DNA of 64,000 nucleotides from Pseudomonadota bacterium. GTDB lineage: Bacteria; Pseudomonadota; Alphaproteobacteria; Rhodospirillales; Magnetospirillaceae. Of the stretch, positions 60,097 to 64,000 are shown piece by piece; positions within the stretch are counted from its first letter, which is position 1; the number at the start of each line of letters is the position of its first letter. The DNA lies in the NCBI GenBank assembly GCA_021781575.1, contig JAJXWP010000021.1, positions 1 to 64,000 on the forward strand. Direction: 5' to 3'. The notes below the pieces were generated by a model. The model did not search any database. It saw only the letters and a list, made by a program, of their open reading frames with translations, and had not been told where the DNA came from. The position numbers and the translations under genes are program-made.

Positions 60097-60891
60097 TCAT
60101 TCGCCGGTGAAGCGCGGTGCGCGCCGTTCGGCGAAGGCAAGGACGCCCTCGGCGTAGTCTGGACTCCAGCCAAGCTCGCGCATGTAAAGCCCCTCCAGGG
60201 TGAGTTGCTGCTCCAGCGTGTTGCCGACGGCTGCCCGCATGGCCTGGCGCGTGCGCACCAGCGCCTTGGTCGGCGCTTGCGACAATTGTTCCGCCAACCG
60301 CGCGACCGTCGCCGGGAACTCCCCATCGTCTATCGCCGCCCAGATCAGGCCCCACAGCTCGGCCTTTTCCGCCGACAGCTTTTCGGCGAGAAAGGCGAGC
60401 CCCATGGCGCGGGCCATGCCGACGCGGTGAGGCAGCTGCCAGGTGCCGCCTGTGTCGGGGATCAGCCCGATCTTGGTGAAGGACTGAAGAAACGAGGCTG
60501 ATTTGGCGGCGACGACCAGATCGCAGGCTAGCGCGATACTGGCTCCCGCCCCCGCGGCGATGCCATTGACCGCGGCGATGGTAGGAACTCGGAGATTGGC
60601 CAGCCGCAGGATCAACGGCTTGTAGTTCCGCTCGACCGTATCACCAAGGTCCGGGCCCCTGCCCGATTCGCCCCGCACCGCCGCGTCGCCGAGATCCTGC
60701 CCGGCACAGAACGCGCGGCCGGCCCCGGTCAGAACCAGCACCCGCGCGGAGGGGTCGCGTTGAATGGCGTCGAGCGCCCCGCGCAATTCCTCATGCATCC
60801 GTTCCGTCAAGCTGTTGAGCTTGTCGGGGCGATTGAGGGTGATCCAGGCCACGCCATCCTTCACCTCGAAGAGAATATTCTCCAATGCCAT
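60097..60891 (-). CDS. paaG: PaaG-type enoyl-CoA isomerase/hydratase
   Basis: This 264-residue crotonase has loops GRAFCAGQDLGD and AAVNGIAAGAGASIALACD. The catalytic aspartate region FTKIGLIPDTGGTWQLPH is typical of PaaG (1,2-epoxyphenylacetyl-CoA isomerase; also a Delta3-Delta2 isomerase). The start MALENILFEVKDG with GAGG five bases upstream is chosen; an ATG at 60906 is the alternative. It overlaps or abuts the paaN stop. No paaABCDE genes are in the window, so its substrate may be a box-pathway or other epoxide/enoyl-CoA. Confidence 0.88.
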   Translation of the reverse strand: MALENILFEVKDGVAWITLNRPDKLNSLTERMHEELRGALDAIQRDPSARVLVLTGAGRAFCAGQDLGDAAVRGESGRGPDLGDTVERNYKPLILRLANLRVPTIAAVNGIAAGAGASIALACDLVVAAKSASFLQSFTKIGLIPDTGGTWQLPHRVGMARAMGLAFLAEKLSAEKAELWGLIWAAIDDGEFPATVARLAEQLSQAPTKALVRTRQAMRAAVGNTLEQQLTLEGLYMRELGWSPDYAEGVLAFAERRAPRFTGE

Positions 60892-60898
60892 GGCGACC

Positions 60899-62566
60899 TC
60901 AGACATGGGAACGGCGTGAGACGACGCAGAAGCGGTCGGCGACAAAGGCCGAATTGGTGTAGGAGGCATTGGCGGCGGGATTTCCACCGGTGCCGTGGTA
61001 ATCGGAAAATGCGGCCGACTGATTGACGAATACGCCGGCGGTCAGATTGATCGACAGGGCGACCTTGGCGTTCCAGGTCGCTTCGGTCATGGCGTCGATA
61101 ACGGCCGGTGACGTCGAGTAGAGCCCGACGGTCAGCGCCCCGTGTTCCGCGACCATTCTTTCCGACAAGGCGATGGCGGCCTGGCTATCCGTCGTCTTGA
61201 CGATGAAGCTGATCGGGCCGAAGCGCTCCTCCATGTAGGCCGCCGTATCGCTGTCGGCGCAGGCAAGCAGCACCGGCGTGCGCACCTCGGCTTGCGGAAA
61301 CTCGGGATTGTCGAGCTTGCGCGAGGGGAGGACGACCCTGCCAAACTTGCCGCTATTGGCGTCGTCGATACGGACCAGCGTCTCCGGCGACTTGATGGCG
61401 CCGAGAACGCCCAGGGCCGTTGGCGGCTTGGCAAGCAACTCGCTGATGGCGGCACCAAGGTCTGTGCAGACCTCGTCGAATGTCTTCAGCCCTTCGTCGG
61501 TGGCGATTCCCCGCCCCGGAAGCAGTATTGCCTGCGAGGTTGTGCACATCTGGCCGGAATACAGTGACAAAGTAAAAGCAATATTACGCAGCATTCCCTT
61601 GTAATTATCAGTAGAGTCGATAACAATATTATTTATGCCTGACAATTCTGCGTAAACCCTGGCCTGACGGCAATTATCGATCAGCCACCGGCCGAAACTA
61701 CTTCCCCCGGTAAAGTCAACGGACTTCACCGAACGATGCGTCACCAGCCTTTTCGTCACCGCAGGGGTGTCGGCGACGCAAAGCGTAACCAGATTGGGGT
61801 CGAGATCATTCTCGGCCAGGACCGCGCGGGCGGTCCTTACCGTCAATGCCGCCGGCAGAATGGCGTCGCCATGCGGCTTGACGACAACCGCGTTGCCGGT
61901 GGCCAGGGCGGCGAACAAGCCGGGATAGGTATTCCAGGTGGGGAACGTGCTGCAACCGATGACCACGCCGATGCCGCGGCCGACGATCTGGAACTCCTTG
62001 GCCATGACCAGCGGCGGGTTTTTACCCTGCGGCTTCTCCCATAAGGTGTGGTCCGGCACGAAGCTCTGCTCCCGCCAGGCATAGGCGACCGCCTCGAGCC
62101 CGCGGTCCTGGGCATGCGGACCACCGGCCTGGAAGGCCATCATCCACCCTTGCCCGGTGGTCATCATCACCGCATGGGCCAGTTCGAAGCTCTGCTTGTT
62201 GAGGCGATCGAGGATTTCGCCGCAGACCCCGGCGCGACCATCGGCTCCGATGGCCTGCCATTGCCCCATGGCCCGAAGCCCGGCAGCGACCAAGACGTCG
62301 ACATCACACACCGGATAGTCGATGTCCAACGCCACGCCGTACGGCGAGCGCTCACCGCCATACCAGGCCGTCTGCCCTGGCTGGTCCAATGTGAACCGCT
62401 CACCGAGAAGGGCCTCGAATGCTTTCTTGCCGTCTTCCAGGGCCGTTTCGCCATAGGCCCGGGGACTGGGGCTTTCATTGTAGGGCGACCAATACCCGCG
62501 GGTCTTAGTCGCAGCGACCGCTCCTTCGAGCGTCGCGCGGTGCTTCTCGAACATCGGATGGGGCAT
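60899..62566 (-). CDS. paaN: PaaN-type aldehyde dehydrogenase-fold protein
   Basis: This 555-residue protein matches the PaaN family (called phenylacetic acid degradation protein PaaN) in length and in motifs FEKHRATLEGAVAATKTRGYW, IGCSTFPTWNTYPGLFAALA and SVDFTGGSSFGRWL. The active-site cysteine region SLYSGQMCTTSQ also matches. It is an ALDH-fold enzyme whose exact substrate is not settled. Bases 61566-61660 use strikingly AT-rich codons compared with the rest of the gene. It is first in the paaN-paaG-paaI unit and divergent from the diiron protein gene. Confidence 0.9.
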   Translation of the reverse strand: MPHPMFEKHRATLEGAVAATKTRGYWSPYNESPSPRAYGETALEDGKKAFEALLGERFTLDQPGQTAWYGGERSPYGVALDIDYPVCDVDVLVAAGLRAMGQWQAIGADGRAGVCGEILDRLNKQSFELAHAVMMTTGQGWMMAFQAGGPHAQDRGLEAVAYAWREQSFVPDHTLWEKPQGKNPPLVMAKEFQIVGRGIGVVIGCSTFPTWNTYPGLFAALATGNAVVVKPHGDAILPAALTVRTARAVLAENDLDPNLVTLCVADTPAVTKRLVTHRSVKSVDFTGGSSFGRWLIDNCRQARVYAELSGINNIVIDSTDNYKGMLRNIAFTLSLYSGQMCTTSQAILLPGRGIATDEGLKTFDEVCTDLGAAISELLAKPPTALGVLGAIKSPETLVRIDDANSGKFGRVVLPSRKLDNPEFPQAEVRTPVLLACADSDTAAYMEERFGPISFIVKTTDSQAAIALSERMVAEHGALTVGLYSTSPAVIDAMTEATWNAKVALSINLTAGVFVNQSAAFSDYHGTGGNPAANASYTNSAFVADRFCVVSRRSHV

Positions 62567-62915
62567 GGCTTCCTGGTTCCTTCCGGATACGGCCTGGCAT
62601 CGACGTCATCTTTAGCGATGCAGTTTATATGTTTCATTCATTGTTTTTGTATCGCAATCGGCGGCACTAGGCAAGGCTCTTTTGAATAATTTCCATCCGC
62701 ATTATACCATTCTGATATCTCGTATATACTATTTCTCCGATCAGGATCAAAAGGCGCGGTTATCGGTGCCTCGCACCAGCGTGCGGTGGCGGCAACGACA
62801 TTTGCCACTGTTCGTCGTGATACCTTTTTATTGACATGCGCTACAATGTGGTATCACATTCGCGGGCAAGCCGGGCAGCTACCCGACCCGGCTCTGGAAC
62901 CAGCCGGGAGGCACT
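62567..62915. other. divergent regulatory region between paaN and the diiron gene
   Basis: About 350 nt without a gene. The left part (62600-62735) is strongly AT-rich and should hold the paaN promoter. The right part has a plausible promoter and operator for the plus-strand gene (see 62831-62860). The half-sites GTGATACC (62818 region) and GGTATCAC bracket that promoter. No exact TGCA-N6-TGCA element was found here, so BoxR control is not indicated. Confidence 0.5.
62831..62860 (+). promoter_or_regulatory. promoter with overlapping palindrome upstream of diiron gene
   Basis: TTGACA (62831) is followed after 15 nt by a weak TATCAC. The dyad AATGTG-GTAT-CACATT (62845-62860) covers the -10, as expected for a repressor operator of GntR or similar type. 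Confidence 0.45.
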
Positions 62916-63944
62916 ATGGCAGCGCTCAAGGAACGGTTTTCCGACAGAATGGAATTCCCGCCAGCGACGGAACAACCCAACATCTTCCCGCTATCGTGGC
63001 ACCGCCACACGGCGAAGCTTCACGAGATTTGGCAAGCGGCTCTCCGCGAGAATTGGGATCCGGAGAAGCTTCCCTGGGATACCCTGGATGTCGACGGTTA
63101 TTCCTGGGAGGAACGCGAATCCATCGCTTATTGGTGGACGCTGCTTTCCGTCTTCGACGCGTCCGCCCCTCCTGTATTCGCCGAGGCCTTGACCAAGACC
63201 TACGAGGTGCATGAGGAGGATCCTATTCGAAAATGTTTCTTCTCGGTCGCTCGCGACGAGCAGAACCATGAAATCATGTGCGGTCTGGCGATCACCAGGT
63301 TCCTGGGCCATCCCGATCCATTGGCCTACGAGCCGAAAACCGAACTCGGCCGGCGCCTGCAAAAAAATGCCAAGTGGCTCTACTTCAACGGCGGCCGCTA
63401 TTGGACGGGTTATAAATCGGCATTGCCGAAATATGATCTGGCCGTGCTCTTCAGTTCGTTTCTGATGGGCGAAATCGCCGCCGCGACGATTTTCAAGCAG
63501 ATGTTCGATAGCTCCCGCGAGCCGGTCTTCAAGGAAGCTTTCCGTAATATCGGCCGTGACGAGGGCCGGCACATGGCTATCTGCATGGCGATGATGGAGC
63601 GGGATTATCCCAAGATGGGCGCGGAGAACAAATCAGTCATCACCAGGCAGATTCGCGCCGGATATCTGTTCCTGTCGGCCGTATTGTTCGAACCCCCCCT
63701 CGAGTTCTGGGATCTGCCCGCCGACTTCATCGCCACCCAGCGCGAAGCTGAGGAGGTCGCCCGCGCCGCAGGCTTCGGCGTCCCCACATACGAGGCGAAA
63801 CGGGAGAACTGGCGCAATGCGATCCTCAATTTGAAGGCCGTGCTCGACCGTTACGACATCCCCTTCCCCGCCATCCCCGAAGTCGACATCAGCGGCGAGG
63901 AGATTTCCGAGACAGCCATGGAAGATATCATTCCGGTCTTCTGA
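62916..63944 (+). CDS. ferritin-like diiron protein, candidate oxygenase
   Basis: This 342-residue soluble, mostly helical protein carries two ExxH motifs, Glu115-x2-His118 (SVARDEQNHEIM) and Glu216-x2-His219 (IGRDEGRHMAI). Further helix glutamates (Glu186 in FLMGEIAAA and one near Glu90) could complete a carboxylate-bridged diiron site. This is the ligand pattern of ribonucleotide-reductase R2-like, AurF-like and bacterial multicomponent oxygenases. I cannot assign it to PaaA, BoxB or AurF. GGGAGG precedes the ATG. No reductase gene is beside it in the window. Divergence from paaN suggests aromatic metabolism. Confidence 0.78.
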   Translation: MAALKERFSDRMEFPPATEQPNIFPLSWHRHTAKLHEIWQAALRENWDPEKLPWDTLDVDGYSWEERESIAYWWTLLSVFDASAPPVFAEALTKTYEVHEEDPIRKCFFSVARDEQNHEIMCGLAITRFLGHPDPLAYEPKTELGRRLQKNAKWLYFNGGRYWTGYKSALPKYDLAVLFSSFLMGEIAAATIFKQMFDSSREPVFKEAFRNIGRDEGRHMAICMAMMERDYPKMGAENKSVITRQIRAGYLFLSAVLFEPPLEFWDLPADFIATQREAEEVARAAGFGVPTYEAKRENWRNAILNLKAVLDRYDIPFPAIPEVDISGEEISETAMEDIIPVF

Positions 63945-64000
63945 GGCCGTTCCCGGCCTCGGTGCAGAACGAGGCCGACGACTTTGAACAGGAAAGGAAG

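Overview
The window is GC-rich chromosomal DNA of an alphaproteobacterium. The nif gene order, the divergent draTG/nifHDK arrangement, an alphaproteobacterial NifA with its cysteine motif, and the mix of diazotrophy, multi-PAS and hybrid signalling and aromatic-CoA catabolism fit a Rhodospirillales member of the Magnetospirillum/Phaeospirillum/Azospirillum kind. The genus cannot be fixed from sequence alone. No rRNA, tRNA or CRISPR array was seen.

Layout. 1-1447: a PAS-repeat sensor cut by the window edge. 1615-5996: a four-gene minus-strand exporter operon (FtsX-type permease, ABC ATPase, HlyD adaptor, NodT/TolC-like outer-membrane lipoprotein), resembling DevBCA-TolC. 6104-22003: a compact nif island. 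nifE-nifN-nifX-(37-aa ORF)-ferredoxin-nifQ-(27-aa ORF)-nifV form one minus-strand operon, nifH-D-K a second and nifB-nifT a third, followed by nifA. draT-draG run divergently from nifH. Three sigma-54 promoters with TGT-N10-ACA NifA sites are readable, upstream of nifE, nifH (two sites) and nifB. NifH keeps the arginine that DraT modifies, so nitrogenase here should be switched off and on post-translationally. nifU, nifS, nifW and nifZ are not in the window.

22235-25325: a LuxR-type regulator, a MoaF-like protein and an APC permease. 25529-31856: a three-gene signalling operon (1405-aa hybrid histidine kinase, CheY-like receiver, 566-aa protein of unknown function). 32137-37512: a MYG1-like hydrolase, a short Hsp70 and a SWIM/SNF2 helicase, probably co-transcribed. 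37513-39935: a scarred, gene-poor stretch with a small secreted protein, a PemK/MazF-like toxin fragment, a chemoreceptor lacking its sensor half, an IS1380-type transposase remnant and a 19-bp inverted repeat. 39936-43500: a large repeat-containing DUF4214 surface or secreted protein, then a methyltransferase.

43713-63944: aerobic aromatic-CoA catabolism. A minus-strand operon (boxC-boxB-boxA, enoyl-CoA hydratase, 3-hydroxyacyl-CoA dehydrogenase, beta-ketoadipyl-CoA-type thiolase, then an alpha/beta hydrolase, a transglutaminase-like protein and an atypical SDR) faces a plus-strand boxD-benzoate-CoA ligase operon. Together they can activate benzoate, epoxidise and open the ring of benzoyl-CoA, oxidise the semialdehyde and beta-oxidise the product to acetyl-CoA and succinyl-CoA. 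boxR (XRE plus shikimate-kinase-like fold) lies beyond, divergent from a DUF4863 protein. Direct TGCA-N6-TGCA repeats sit in the boxC/boxD and DUF4863/boxR intergenic regions, a readable BoxR regulon. At the right end are paaN-paaG-paaI homologues without the paaABCDE epoxidase, divergent from an unassigned ferritin-like diiron protein. That orphan oxygenase, the two nif microproteins and the 566-aa signalling partner are the best candidates for undescribed biology.
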